Positions 47,324-57,114 are shown, counted from the stretch's first letter. The stretch: DNA of 64,000 nt from Chitinophaga filiformis (GCF_900102545.1 NZ_FNBN01000002.1:842264-906263); one strand, 5' to 3'. A program made the numbers and translations. Notes: generated from the letters alone by a model not told the origin.

Positions 47324-47929
47324 TCAGTACATTACTTTCACATCAGCAACGATATAGTCTGTTGTTATCGCTTTCACCTTGATAATCCCCTTCTTTGCAA
47401 ACCCATTCTGGAAGAATATTAACAGCGGCATATCGGATGAGCCAAAACTTTCATTATCTGTAGCAATGGTCAGCTTTTTGAGAGTAGAGGCATGTGCGAT
47501 AGTATCGAAAGCATTAACATTGAAAGTATCTGAAGGCACCTTGTTACGCACCAGGGTAGTCAGGGTACCAGGGATCTTCAGGTCAAAACTCTCATCATTA
47601 GGGCTGGTAAAGAACATAGAGAAGGCGCCGAAGTTATTGAACGCTATATCTATATACTTACCCACCGAATCAGGAATATCGCTATCTACGTATACCTTCC
47701 CTTTAAAAGAGGAGAAAACGCGGCCATAGCTTTCACTTGCCGGTGTTAAGGAAAATTTCACATCTGTAAATGTAACGACGCTATCTGCTTTGTTGCCGGA
47801 TCCGGATCCAGGTGTGGTAGTAGTATCACCGGGATTGTTTGTTCCACCGCCGATACCCGCCTCTTTGGTACAGGCAGTATAAGTCAGTGCTATGACTGCT
47901 ATTACTAGCAGCAGGAAGTATTTTCTCAT
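47324..47929 (-). CDS. Hypothetical lipoprotein
   Basis: This 201-aa protein has a lipoprotein signal peptide (MRKYFLLLVIAVIALTYTAC) with the lipidated Cys at residue 20. A Gly/Thr/Pro/Ser linker follows (about residues 26-48). The rest is beta-rich, without a motif that I recognise. It likely sits at the outer membrane. A terminator follows it, and the 465-base upstream gap gives it its own promoter, so it is not part of the rhamnose operon. Confidence 0.8.
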   Translation of the reverse strand: MRKYFLLLVIAVIALTYTACTKEAGIGGGTNNPGDTTTTPGSGSGNKADSVVTFTDVKFSLTPASESYGRVFSSFKGKVYVDSDIPDSVGKYIDIAFNNFGAFSMFFTSPNDESFDLKIPGTLTTLVRNKVPSDTFNVNAFDTIAHASTLKKLTIATDNESFGSSDMPLLIFFQNGFAKKGIIKVKAITTDYIVADVKVMY

Positions 47930-48394
47930 AGGATAGGATCAGTTATTTCCAGCAAAAATATAAAAAAATATAATCAAGTGTATACGGTAAGATAACCGTA
48001 ACGATAATACATGTTCTTTATCCGGTTGCCGCGTCAATAATATCCTGATACCGTGAGGGTTTCTGGTAAATGATACATCACAGTAAAACATATCACTATG
48101 CCCCGACGGCAATCATAGTTTCTGATGGATAACTTCCACAGCTATTTATTACTCAATTGTTTATAAGATGTATCAACACTCCGGTACCTGTCATAGTTTT
48201 CTGACGGATAACTTTCCAGGCTATGTATTACTCAATTATTTATGAGATGTATCAACACTCCGATACCAGTCATAACTGAATGAATGATAACGTTCACTGC
48301 AAGACATCACAATAAATCTGAGATAACATAACACCGGCGAACCAGTGATAATTCCCGACCGGCAACACGTCACAGCAGCATACCAGTCAATTAC
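47930..48394. other. Intergenic region with degenerate tandem repeat
   Basis: No gene is visible. The middle and distal parts are occupied by the 78-79 base repeat described separately. The proximal part (next to 47930) is AT-rich and likely contains the lipoprotein promoter. Confidence 0.5.
48113..48290. repeat. Degenerate tandem repeat, period 78-79 bases
   Basis: Two full copies begin with TCATAGTTT at 48113 and 48191. They share TATTACTCAATT and GATGTATCAACACTCC; a third, partial copy starts at 48270 (TCATAAC). The copies differ at scattered positions. The unit has no long palindrome and no obvious reading frame. Confidence 0.75.
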
Positions 48395-49423
48395 TTATGA
48401 AATATTACGAGGCTCCAGATGGAAGATCTCAGCCAGCAATTCATATGACCGGAAACGGTCTTCTGCGCGTTCTGCCATGGTAGCAACAACAATCTCATCT
48501 ACATCATAGTCGTCTGCCAGTTGCAACATACGTTGTTTTACCTGTTCAGGTGTACCGGCAATCATACGTCCTCTGTTCGCCAATACACGTTGCAATTCCA
48601 TATCTGAGTATTCATAATCCCGCACTTCTTCGTAGGAAGGAAATTCGTCAAACCTCCCTTTCTCAAAGCTCAGCAGGCGGTAGTCCATCATGGCCTGCAA
48701 TTCGTCTGCTTTTTCCTGCGTATCTGCACAGAAAACGAAGATCCCTACGCTGGCGGCAGGTTCATTCAGGAACCGGGAAGGCTTGAATTTCTCACGATAA
48801 GTTTTTACTGCCTGCGGCCCTCCAACCGGGTAAATGAAATGCGCGAAAGATAATGCCCAGCCCTGGCGCGCAGCCAGCAGGCCACTTTCTCCGCTGGAAG
48901 TCAGCATCCATAGTTCGGGGGCTGTATCTATTTTGGGTATGGCGATTACTTTCTCATGTATGGTGCCGGTTTCCCGGGAATCGGACAGATAACCTTCCAG
49001 GTCATTGACCTGCTGCACAAAGTCTCTGGGTTCGAAGGTATTGGAAGGGTTCAGCACGTGAGCGGTCAGGCGGTCGCCTCCAGGCGCCCTACCTATTCCC
49101 AGATCAATGCGTCCGGGATATAGCGCCTCCAGTAAACGGAAATTCTCCGCTACCTTCAGGGTACTGTGATTAGGTAACATTACACCACCTGATCCCAGGC
49201 GTATATGTTTCGTAGCTGCTGCCAGCCTTGCTATTAATATTTCAGGAGATGCCCCCGCCAATGAACGGGTATTATGATGTTCTGAAAGCCAGTAACGGGT
49301 GAAGCCAAGACGGTCTGCCAGCTGTGCCAGCTTAATGCTTTCCTGTAGTGCCTCTACGGCATTGCTTCCTCTGCGGATGGGTGATTGGTCTAGTACGCTG
49401 ATTCTTAATTTCCTGTCGGCCAT
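48395..49423 (-). CDS. LLM-class flavin-dependent oxidoreductase
   Basis: This 342-aa protein belongs to the bacterial-luciferase-like monooxygenase superfamily, MsnO8-like subgroup. The start is MADRKLRISVLDQSPI, and family blocks include RYWLSEHHNTRSLAGASPEI, IRLGSGGVMLPNHS and LGIGRAPGG. It probably uses FMNH2 to oxidise an unknown organic substrate. It stands alone on the minus strand between two repeat-bearing gaps. Confidence 0.9.
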   Translation of the reverse strand: MADRKLRISVLDQSPIRRGSNAVEALQESIKLAQLADRLGFTRYWLSEHHNTRSLAGASPEILIARLAAATKHIRLGSGGVMLPNHSTLKVAENFRLLEALYPGRIDLGIGRAPGGDRLTAHVLNPSNTFEPRDFVQQVNDLEGYLSDSRETGTIHEKVIAIPKIDTAPELWMLTSSGESGLLAARQGWALSFAHFIYPVGGPQAVKTYREKFKPSRFLNEPAASVGIFVFCADTQEKADELQAMMDYRLLSFEKGRFDEFPSYEEVRDYEYSDMELQRVLANRGRMIAGTPEQVKQRMLQLADDYDVDEIVVATMAERAEDRFRSYELLAEIFHLEPRNIS

Positions 49424-49511
49424 TGGTAATCCTATTTAGAATGTTCGTTCCAAAATTACAAAAGAATTACCAAACAATCAGCATTCAGCGTTTTTTCAGG
49501 CCATCCAGTTC

Positions 49512-49700
49512 GAAGTTTCTTTAATCTGATACCAAGGCCTTCCATACATTGACTCCCCACAATAAACCTATACTTATCTGCGCCTACTCAACTTGAAGTT
49601 TCTCCAATTCGGCACCGGGTCTTTTTCTATGCATCGATTCCCACAATAAAGCTATACTTCTCTACTCCCTACTCAAAAAGTAGTTTCTTCCTATTCACTA
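49512..49700. repeat. Degenerate tandem repeat, period about 83-85 bases
   Basis: GAAGTTTCT recurs at 49512 and 49595, with GTAGTTTCT at 49680. Between them CCCACAATAAA.CTATACTT and CTACTCAA are shared. The unit is unrelated in sequence to the 48113 repeat. Both flank the same luciferase-like gene. Confidence 0.7.
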
Positions 49701-49711
49701 TGCAATTGTCT

Positions 49712-51919
49712 CTATTCCATTGTCTTCCGGTAATGAGCCTGCACGGCCCTGATTTCCGCCCAGGTAGCAGTCTCCCCCAGTCTTGCCTTTATTGGTGCTG
49801 AAGCAGTAGCCCCCAGTTCTTTCACGACCGGTAATATAAGCGCAATCTTTTTCTCATCCATAAAGCGGTTCAGCTGCAATTCATCGTTCGCCACACAATC
49901 TGCCAGGTGACTTTCTACTGTACTCATCGCCAGCCCACGCTCCGTAGCAATTTCCTGCAGCGTTTTACCAGCAAGGAATAATTCCAGTGTTCCTCGTCGG
50001 CTATCCCCTGCCTCCCGGCTCTTCTTCGCGGGTTTTTCCTTTGTTTTCTCCTCTGCCGGAGGCCGGCGTAAGGTTTCATAATCCGGCAGTCCCTCATTAA
50101 ACTTCACATTGCCATAACTGGCATGTGCAAAGAGCTCTAAGCGGTTCCACAGAAAATGTTCCAGCCCGGACAACTGCAATACGTATTTCTTTATCTTAGG
50201 AATGTCCTTTACAATGTCTCGTTCCCGGCGCACCGGCTGTATGAAAGATTCATATATCTCATTCGTAAAATAAGCCACCGCCTTACCAACACGCTCGGTT
50301 AAAGTGATGACATTACCTGTTTGCAACACCTCCTTCAATAAAGGATCCAGCTGTTGCCTGAATTTCAATCCTACTTCATGTAACTGGGCCGCACGTTGCT
50401 GTAGATTACGACTCAGCGTCACCGCGCTTTCCATCCCGATCATCTTTTTATCGCGCAACCAGGCAGCATGTAACTGCAATTCCGCGAGGATCTTTTCTGC
50501 ACTGAAAAGCTTCAACAGCTGTTCTGCCCAGAACACCATTTTTTCCCCTTCCAGTAACATTTCCAGTTCATCCTCTTTATGAAAGCGGGACGAGAATGCC
50601 AGCACCTGTTCATCCGTGCGGATTGCTCCCGGATGAATCCGCGAGTGTAACACCAATCCTTCCAGGGAGGTACAGCGGCTCAATGCCACATATACCTGGC
50701 CTGGCGCAAATGCATTACCTGCATCGATAATGGCTCTTTCGAAAGTAAGTCCCTGGCTTTTATGTATTGTAATAGCCCATGCCAGCCGGATAGGATATTG
50801 CGTGAAACTACCCATCTCTTCTTCATCGACCGTTCCTTCCAACTTGTTCCAGGAATAGCGGATATTACGCCAGGTTTCTTTCTCCAGCACCAGCGTTTCC
50901 TCACTGTTGGCAAGTGTCACCACGATCTTATCATCAGGCAGGATTTCCTTAACAATAGCCAGCTTTCCGTTGAAATAACGGCGGGGTTCCGCCACATCAT
51001 TTTTGATGAACATCACCTGCGCTCCTTTTTTGATACGCAGATCCATGTCTGTCGGGAGTGCTTTGTCACTGAAATCACCCTTGATCTCTCCCGTGAATGT
51101 ATGAATGCCACCCGGCATAGCAGCCAGCCGGGCATTATTGATCTCATCTGCTCTGCGATTATGGGTAGTGAGCACGATATACTGATCACCCTCACCGGTG
51201 AAATGCGGCAGGTAACGTTGGTTCAGGGTCTCCAGGTCGTCCCAGTCCAATGTACTGTTACGCACACCGTTCAGCAGGTTAATGAACGTCGCTTCATTCT
51301 GTCGATAGATCTTATTCAACTCTATGAACAATGGCGGCGCCTGTTGCATTACCCTTGCATGAAAAAAGAATACGCTTTCATAACAGTCTTTCAGCAACTG
51401 CCATTGTTCATCCGGCATAACAGGTGGCAGCTGGAAAAGATCTCCGATATACAATACCTGTACACCACCGAAAGGCAATAACGGCTGGCCACGAAAATGC
51501 CGGAGTATCGTGTCAATTGCATCCAGCGTATCTGCCCGTACCATACTGACCTCATCGATGATCAGCAACTCCATTTCACGCAGCAGTTCTTTCTTGTCGT
51601 GGTTAAAGCGAATGTTCCGGAACAGCGCATGTGCATCAGTTACGCCGTTATTTACACCAAAAAGATGTGCGCCCGATGGCACAAAAGGACCAAAAGGCAG
51701 CTGGAAGAAGGAGTGCATAGTCACCCCACCTGCATTGATGGCAGCAACACCTGTAGGCGCCACCACAACAGTATTTTTAGTGGTATGTTGTCTGATATAT
51801 TTCAGGAAAGTAGTTTTCCCTGTACCGGCTTTACCGGTCAGGAAGATATGGCGGTTGGTATGATTAATATAGTCTGCCGCCAGATGAAACATCCTGTTGT
51901 TACTATCCGGTTGTGACAT
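49712..51919 (-). CDS. Pif1-like ATP-dependent DNA helicase with C-terminal HTH
   Basis: This 735-aa superfamily 1 helicase has Walker A GKAGTGKTTFL near residue 28, followed by VVAPTGVAAINAGGVTMHSF. Walker B is LLIIDEVSMVRAD, and a C-terminal motor block TIHKSQGLTFERAIID is present. These match the Pif1/RRM3 family. The C-terminal region carries a helix-turn-helix domain (LFLAGKTLQEIATERGLAMS), which in this family may guide the enzyme to DNA. It probably works in replication or recombination. It is a single-gene unit. Confidence 0.9.
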   Translation of the reverse strand: MSQPDSNNRMFHLAADYINHTNRHIFLTGKAGTGKTTFLKYIRQHTTKNTVVVAPTGVAAINAGGVTMHSFFQLPFGPFVPSGAHLFGVNNGVTDAHALFRNIRFNHDKKELLREMELLIIDEVSMVRADTLDAIDTILRHFRGQPLLPFGGVQVLYIGDLFQLPPVMPDEQWQLLKDCYESVFFFHARVMQQAPPLFIELNKIYRQNEATFINLLNGVRNSTLDWDDLETLNQRYLPHFTGEGDQYIVLTTHNRRADEINNARLAAMPGGIHTFTGEIKGDFSDKALPTDMDLRIKKGAQVMFIKNDVAEPRRYFNGKLAIVKEILPDDKIVVTLANSEETLVLEKETWRNIRYSWNKLEGTVDEEEMGSFTQYPIRLAWAITIHKSQGLTFERAIIDAGNAFAPGQVYVALSRCTSLEGLVLHSRIHPGAIRTDEQVLAFSSRFHKEDELEMLLEGEKMVFWAEQLLKLFSAEKILAELQLHAAWLRDKKMIGMESAVTLSRNLQQRAAQLHEVGLKFRQQLDPLLKEVLQTGNVITLTERVGKAVAYFTNEIYESFIQPVRRERDIVKDIPKIKKYVLQLSGLEHFLWNRLELFAHASYGNVKFNEGLPDYETLRRPPAEEKTKEKPAKKSREAGDSRRGTLELFLAGKTLQEIATERGLAMSTVESHLADCVANDELQLNRFMDEKKIALILPVVKELGATASAPIKARLGETATWAEIRAVQAHYRKTME

Positions 51920-51974
51920 CTGAAAAATGTAAGATTAAATAAATGCAAACATCGAAATTAGATAAAAATCAGCA

Positions 51975-52865
51975 CTATTTACTGACTGTTACACTCCATT
52001 CCGGCCCGCTTTTCACATGATGATTAGAAGAGAAATCTCCCATATTTACCGCAAATGACAAATTCAGCAGGCTATTCAGATAAGCCAGTTCCTTCCCTTC
52101 AGGAACAGCTGCAAATGTATTCGCAAATGGTATGACGCCACTGTACACCGGTTCATTGCCTTTGTAAATACTTACTTTCAGCAGATCCCCCGCTTGTACA
52201 TGCAGCTTGTTGAATGTCTGCTGATCAATATTCGTCCAGATATTGCCGTATTGCACATCCAGTACCGGGATATTTCCCTTTACAGTGTCATTGACAAATA
52301 CCGGCGCCTGAAAAGATATACTTACTACAGAATCAGCCATCTTCGGCCCTACCTGCTGGAATGTGATCTTCCCGGCAGCCAGTTTACCGGCTGTATAAGC
52401 ATACACATCTCTGCCATGAAAGGTATAGGATGCGCCGGAATTCTTTCTGCGGTTTACCGCTTCATCAATCTCCCTGATCTCTGCAATGCCCATTTGCCTG
52501 GCCACAAGAGTAAGTGTACCATTGTCTGGTGTGACAAAATAATGCCCGGTCTTTGTTTTCAGCACCACTGATTTACGCGCAGAGCCTACCCCCGGGTCTA
52601 CTACAGATACGAATACAGTACCTGCAGGCCAGTAAGGAGCAGTCTGCTGTAAGCGATAGGCAGCCTCCCAGATGTTATATGCCGGTATTTCATGCGTCAG
52701 ATCGAACATCGGTATATCGGGAGACAGGCTGTATACTACGCCTTTCATTTCTGCTACGGCCCCGTCTTTTAGTCCGAAGTCTGTCTGAAAGACCAATGCA
52801 TGCCGCTGTGCAAAAGCAGAGAAGCAAATGAAGATCAAACAATGGAAAACGAATGTATGTTTCAT
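51975..52865 (-). CDS. Secreted SAM hydrolase / hydroxide adenosyltransferase family protein
   Basis: This 296-aa protein belongs to the DUF62 SAM hydrolase or halogenase-related family. Blocks are FQTDFGLKDGAVAEMKGVVY, VSVVDPGVGSARKSVV, VTPDNGTLTLV and TFHGRDVYA. A clear signal peptide (MKHTFVFHCLIFICFSAFAQ) precedes the catalytic core. Most characterised members act on cytosolic S-adenosylmethionine, so export is odd. Substrate and role outside the cytoplasm are unknown. Confidence 0.88.
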   Translation of the reverse strand: MKHTFVFHCLIFICFSAFAQRHALVFQTDFGLKDGAVAEMKGVVYSLSPDIPMFDLTHEIPAYNIWEAAYRLQQTAPYWPAGTVFVSVVDPGVGSARKSVVLKTKTGHYFVTPDNGTLTLVARQMGIAEIREIDEAVNRRKNSGASYTFHGRDVYAYTAGKLAAGKITFQQVGPKMADSVVSISFQAPVFVNDTVKGNIPVLDVQYGNIWTNIDQQTFNKLHVQAGDLLKVSIYKGNEPVYSGVIPFANTFAAVPEGKELAYLNSLLNLSFAVNMGDFSSNHHVKSGPEWSVTVSK

Positions 52866-52985
52866 CTACGCAAATTAGCAAATTCTTCCACAATATTTGC
52901 TGAGTGTGCCTGTTCAAATTTGTACGGTATTTGGTACAGTGTATCTGAAAACGCTTCATTATTTAACCCACCAATACTTAAACAC

Positions 52986-53321
52986 ATGAACGGTTATCAT
53001 TTTTTTAAGGATTGTATCGACTACTGTTTGCGTTGCGCCGCTGTCTGTAACCACTGTGCAAGCTCCTGCACGCAGGAAAAAGATGTCACCATGATGGCCC
53101 GTTGTATCAGGCTGGACATGGAATGTGCAGCTACCTGTTATGCTACGGCACAATTAATGAGCCTGGGAAGCAGCTATGCTATACAGGTGTGTTCCGTTTG
53201 TGCCGATGTTTGTGAAGCCTGTGCTGCAGAATGCGGTAAACATAGCAACGAACATTGCCAGGAATGTGCGGAGATCTGTAAACAATGTGCTGATGCCTGC
53301 AGAAAAATGCTGGTTTCTTAA
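52986..53321 (+). CDS. Cys-rich four-helix bundle copper-binding protein (DUF326)
   Basis: I chose ATG 52986 (111 aa), because the upstream in-frame sequence overlaps the divergent gene's start and signal peptide. The protein has 19 Cys, mostly in CxxC/CxxxC spacing along helices (DCIDYCLRCAAVCNHC, then CQECAEICKQCADAC). This is the signature of DUF326 four-helix proteins, related to copper-storage Csp proteins. No export signal is seen, so a cytosolic metal-buffering role is likely. Its stop overlaps the start of the HD gene. Confidence 0.9.
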   Translation: MNGYHFFKDCIDYCLRCAAVCNHCASSCTQEKDVTMMARCIRLDMECAATCYATAQLMSLGSSYAIQVCSVCADVCEACAAECGKHSNEHCQECAEICKQCADACRKMLVS

Positions 53322-53863
53322 TGAACATACTTACTGATATTGAAGAATTTGCCCGTCAGTCCCATGGGGACCAGCAACGGAAATTTGCTGATGAACCTTA
53401 TATCGAGCACCCCATCCGGGTCATGCAACTATGTAGAGAATATACATCGGATCTTCCGGTATTATCAGCTGCTTTGCTGCATGATGTACTGGAAGATACC
53501 GCTGTCACTAAAGATGTGCTTTCCAACTATCTGCGGGACGTTATGAAACCGGAAGACGCTCAAAGGACCCTTGCTCTCACCATAGAGTTAACAGATGTCT
53601 ACGTTAAAGAGAACTATCCAAAATGGAACAGGCGGAAACGCAAGGATGCGGAAGCTGCAAGACTGGGTAATGCCAGTGCCGCTGCGCAAACTATCAAGTA
53701 TGCTGATATTATTGACAACAGTCTTGACATCAGCAATTCCTCTTCTGACTTTAAACCCCGGTTCCTGCATGAATGCCGGGCCCTGTTAAAGGCAATGGAT
53801 AAAGGTAATCCTGCACTCAGGCAAAGAGCTATTGCGACGGTTAATAGCTTTCTTCAAAAATAA
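53321..53863 (+). CDS. HD-domain protein, small alarmone hydrolase-like
   Basis: This 180-aa HD-superfamily protein is similar to the hydrolase half of RelA/SpoT and to MESH1-type enzymes. Metal-binding and family blocks are ARQSHGDQQRKFADEPYIEH, PIRVMQL, LSAALLHDVLEDT and KYADIIDN. The length fits a stand-alone small alarmone hydrolase, which would degrade (p)ppGpp, though other nucleotides are possible. No synthetase domain is present. It overlaps the stop of the copper-protein gene by one base, so the pair is coupled. Confidence 0.72.
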   Translation: MNILTDIEEFARQSHGDQQRKFADEPYIEHPIRVMQLCREYTSDLPVLSAALLHDVLEDTAVTKDVLSNYLRDVMKPEDAQRTLALTIELTDVYVKENYPKWNRRKRKDAEAARLGNASAAAQTIKYADIIDNSLDISNSSSDFKPRFLHECRALLKAMDKGNPALRQRAIATVNSFLQK

Positions 53864-53875
53864 AACAAGCGTTCC

Positions 53876-55096
53876 CTATTCATACCGCAACGCCTCTATA
53901 GGATCCAATCTCGACGCCTTCTGCGCGGGATAATATCCAAAGAAAACACCTGTGAGCGCACATACCATAAAAGACAGCACAATAGAAGACTCCGACACCA
54001 GTGTCGGCCAGTTCAGGAAATAAGTGATAAGCTGGGCTGAGGTAATTCCCAGCACCACTCCTATCAGCCCACCGGTAATACTGATCATAATCGCTTCTAT
54101 CAGAAACTGCATCAAAATATCAATACCCCTCGCGCCGATGGACATACGCAGTCCGATTTCCCGTGTACGCTCTGTAACAGATACATACATGATGTTCATA
54201 ATACCAATTCCTCCAATAATGAGAGAAATACCGGCAATAGCTGTCAGCAAAACTGTCAGCAGATTACTGGTCGAACTCAATGTGTTGATCAGTTCCGCCA
54301 TTGTCCTGACCTGGAAGTCATTTTCATCAGCATCCCTTAAGCGGTGGGTTTTCCGCAAAATGGTCTCAATCTCCTTGGTAGCAGCATCTGTAGCAGCTTC
54401 GCTTACTGCGGAAACGTAGAGTGTACGGAAATAAATGGTAGCCAGAATACGCTTCTGTACAGTAGTATAAGGCGCCAGGATCACATCGTCCTGGTCCTGA
54501 CCGAAGGAACTTTGTCCTTTAGCTGCCAGTACACCTATCACCTGGAAAGGAATATTATTGAAGCGGATGATCTTTCCTACCGGGCTTTCTCCGTTAGGAA
54601 AGAGATTACTGACTACCGTCTGTCCCAACAGGCAGACTTTGGCAGAAGCCCTGACATCTTCCTCTGTAAAGGGAACACCATCCTGCAGGGTCCACTTACG
54701 GATATCCAGATAAGCTGGGCTCACGCCCTGTATGCTGGTAGGCCAGTTGAATGCCCCACTGATGGATTGTCCGGTGGAAGTAGCTGCCGGAGAAATAGCA
54801 CTGATATTAAGCGCCTGTTTCTGTATGGCTTTTACATCTTCGATGGTCAGCGTTTGCACACTCGCCCCTTCCAGCCTGGCGCCTCCGGCTACGTTACTGG
54901 CAGGCAGGATAGTGATCATGTTAGATCCCATACTGGAAAGCTGCGACTGAATACTCTCCTTGGAGCCCTGTCCGATAGCCACCATGGCAATAACCGCTGC
55001 CACGCCGATGATGATACCCAGCATGGTAAGGAAAGCCCTCAGTTTATTCCGCTGTAAGGCTTTCAACGCGATCCTTATGAGGTTGAATATATTCAT
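53876..55096 (-). CDS. MacB-like ABC transporter permease
   Basis: This 406-aa permease has an N-terminal transmembrane helix (LTMLGIIIGVAAVIAMVAIG), a large periplasmic domain (about residues 50-270) and an FtsX-type C-terminal bundle (GIGIMNIMYVSVTERTREIG). The nucleotide-binding domain is a separate gene two bases upstream. It is the last gene of a tripartite efflux operon read tolC-macA-ATPase-permease, and would export a peptide, lipid or drug. Confidence 0.92.
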   Translation of the reverse strand: MNIFNLIRIALKALQRNKLRAFLTMLGIIIGVAAVIAMVAIGQGSKESIQSQLSSMGSNMITILPASNVAGGARLEGASVQTLTIEDVKAIQKQALNISAISPAATSTGQSISGAFNWPTSIQGVSPAYLDIRKWTLQDGVPFTEEDVRASAKVCLLGQTVVSNLFPNGESPVGKIIRFNNIPFQVIGVLAAKGQSSFGQDQDDVILAPYTTVQKRILATIYFRTLYVSAVSEAATDAATKEIETILRKTHRLRDADENDFQVRTMAELINTLSSTSNLLTVLLTAIAGISLIIGGIGIMNIMYVSVTERTREIGLRMSIGARGIDILMQFLIEAIMISITGGLIGVVLGITSAQLITYFLNWPTLVSESSIVLSFMVCALTGVFFGYYPAQKASRLDPIEALRYE

Positions 55097-55098
55097 AA

Positions 55099-55848
55099 TC
55101 AGTAATCATCTGCCGGCGGCAATGCAGCCAGCGCTTCTTTTGCGGAACGTATATTTTCATTGACAGTATCCTTTACCACCTTCCCGTCGCGCAGCATCAC
55201 CGTACGGCTGCTGAAGGCTGCTATATCCGGCTCGTGGGTAACGAATACAATGGTCTTTCCCTGTTCCCTGTTCAACTCCTGCATCAGCGCCATGATCTCG
55301 TAAGAGGTCCGTGTATCCAGGTTACCTGTGGCCTCATCTGCCAGTATCATCACCGGTTCATTGACCAGGGCTCTTGCAATGGCCACACGTTGCTGCTGCC
55401 CCCCTGATAACTGGTTGGGTGTATGATCCAGTCTTTCTCCCAGTTTCACAGCCTCCAGTGAGTGTATCGCTTTCTGCCGGCGTTGTTCATGGGTAATTTC
55501 CATGTTATACAGTAATGGCAGCTCTACATTCTCCAATGCGGAAGTACGGGGTAAGAGGTTATAGGCCTGGAATACAAAACCGATCTTCCTGTTACGTAAA
55601 CGCGCCAGTTCATTACGGGACAGCTCCCCTATATTGACCCCATCCAGCAGGTAGGTTCCATCCGTAGGTTTGTCCAGGCACCCGAGTATGTTCAACAGCG
55701 TGGTTTTACCGGAGCCACTGCTACCCATAATGGTCACAAACTCGCCTGCGAACACGTCGAAGGAAACACCTTTCAGTGCGCGTACGATCTCCGTGCCCAT
55801 ACGGAACTCCCGTTTGATATTCTGTATTTCGAGGATCTTTTTGCTCAT
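55099..55848 (-). CDS. MacB-type ABC transporter ATP-binding protein
   Basis: This 249-aa ATPase has Walker [13 protein letters not shown], the ABC signature [15 protein letters not shown] and Walker [14 protein letters not shown]. It matches the LolD/MacB class of ABC ATPases. The start overlaps the macA end by 4 bases, and the permease follows two bases after its stop. Confidence 0.94.
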   Translation of the reverse strand: MSKKILEIQNIKREFRMGTEIVRALKGVSFDVFAGEFVTIMGSSGSGKTTLLNILGCLDKPTDGTYLLDGVNIGELSRNELARLRNRKIGFVFQAYNLLPRTSALENVELPLLYNMEITHEQRRQKAIHSLEAVKLGERLDHTPNQLSGGQQQRVAIARALVNEPVMILADEATGNLDTRTSYEIMALMQELNREQGKTIVFVTHEPDIAAFSSRTVMLRDGKVVKDTVNENIRSAKEALAALPPADDY

Positions 55849-57098
55849 CGTCTTCTTCTTTGCGGCATGAATGGACTGGCCTGTCCGCCACTACCTGCTG
55901 CCTTCTTATCAGTTACTTCCTGCATACCTGTTATTACATCGTCATCCGGAGAGAGTCCTGACAATACTTCTGCCCGGGTATTATCATTCAAACCGATCTC
56001 CACTTTTCGCTGCAACAGGGTATCCCCTCTTTTCAACCATACATAGTTCAGGGCTTCAGCCATTTTTCCTTTATCAGGCCTTACGCGCCGGGTAGTATCG
56101 CTGCTGCCACCGGTGACTGGCATTGCCCTTTTATGGCGTTCCGCTGCCGGGGGCGCTATGGCAATGAGCGTAAATTTCTTCGACAATGCCGAATCAGGCC
56201 TGAACATCAGTGCTTTTGCCGGAATAAGCATGGCATGGTCCTTTTCTGCCGTGTAGATAGTCACTGTTGCGGTCATACCTGGTTTCAGTTTCATATCCTC
56301 ATTGGATGCGCTGATCATTGTGGTATATGTTACCACATTGGCAGACACTGTAGGTTTTAGGCGGATCTCCTGTACCTTTCCTGCAAATTCCTGATCCAGG
56401 TAGGCATCCACGGTAAATGATACCCGCTGGCTATCACGCACATTCCCTATATCAGCTTCGTCAACATTTGCCTGTACCTGCATTTTGGTAATATCCTTCG
56501 CCAGTACAAAGAATGTTGGAGTATTAAAGCTGGCGGCCACCGTTTGTCCCACGCTTACGTTCCTGTTCAGTACAACACCATCTATAGGAGAATAGATGTC
56601 GGCAAAAAACAGGTTCCGCTGAGCCGTCTTCAGGGAGGCCTGCGCACTTTCAACACTGGCGATTGCCGCCTTATACAGGTAATTTGTGTTGTCATAATCC
56701 GCCCTGCTGATAGCGCCTACTTTATACAGCTGTTCCTGCCGCTTAAACTGAGCCTCCTGGTATATCTGCTGACTTTGTGCATTTGCCAGCAGGCCCTTAT
56801 TACGGTCTACTTCTGCCTGCAGCAATACCTTATCCAGTTCTGCCAGTAATTCTCCCTTTTTGACCTTGGAATTGAAATCCGCGTAGATGTATTTCAGTAT
56901 TCCGGATACCTGTGTACCTACTGCCACGGTATCCACGGGTTGTACCGTACCCGTAGCTGTTACACTGGTGGAGATATGCCCATAAACGGGCTTCTGTGTG
57001 CTGATCACCACAGGATTCTCTTTCTTTCGGAAAAAGAAGTACCAGACTGCCACCAGTGCCACCAGCACCAATATTGTAATTACAATCTTCCTGTTCAT
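55845..57098 (-). CDS. MacA-like periplasmic adaptor (HlyD/RND family)
   Basis: This 417-aa membrane-fusion protein has an N-terminal anchor helix (ILVLVALVAVWYFFF), a biotinyl-lipoyl-like half (VAVGTQVSGILKYIYADFNS) and a coiled-coil hairpin (about residues 85-170). Beta-barrel domains follow. A C-terminal extension is basic and Gly/Arg-rich ([14 protein letters not shown]). It bridges the inner-membrane ABC transporter and the outer-membrane TolC-like protein. Confidence 0.93.
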   Translation of the reverse strand: MNRKIVITILVLVALVAVWYFFFRKKENPVVISTQKPVYGHISTSVTATGTVQPVDTVAVGTQVSGILKYIYADFNSKVKKGELLAELDKVLLQAEVDRNKGLLANAQSQQIYQEAQFKRQEQLYKVGAISRADYDNTNYLYKAAIASVESAQASLKTAQRNLFFADIYSPIDGVVLNRNVSVGQTVAASFNTPTFFVLAKDITKMQVQANVDEADIGNVRDSQRVSFTVDAYLDQEFAGKVQEIRLKPTVSANVVTYTTMISASNEDMKLKPGMTATVTIYTAEKDHAMLIPAKALMFRPDSALSKKFTLIAIAPPAAERHKRAMPVTGGSSDTTRRVRPDKGKMAEALNYVWLKRGDTLLQRKVEIGLNDNTRAEVLSGLSPDDDVITGMQEVTDKKAAGSGGQASPFMPQRRRR

Positions 57099-57114
57099 CC
57101 GTTGTTATTTTATG

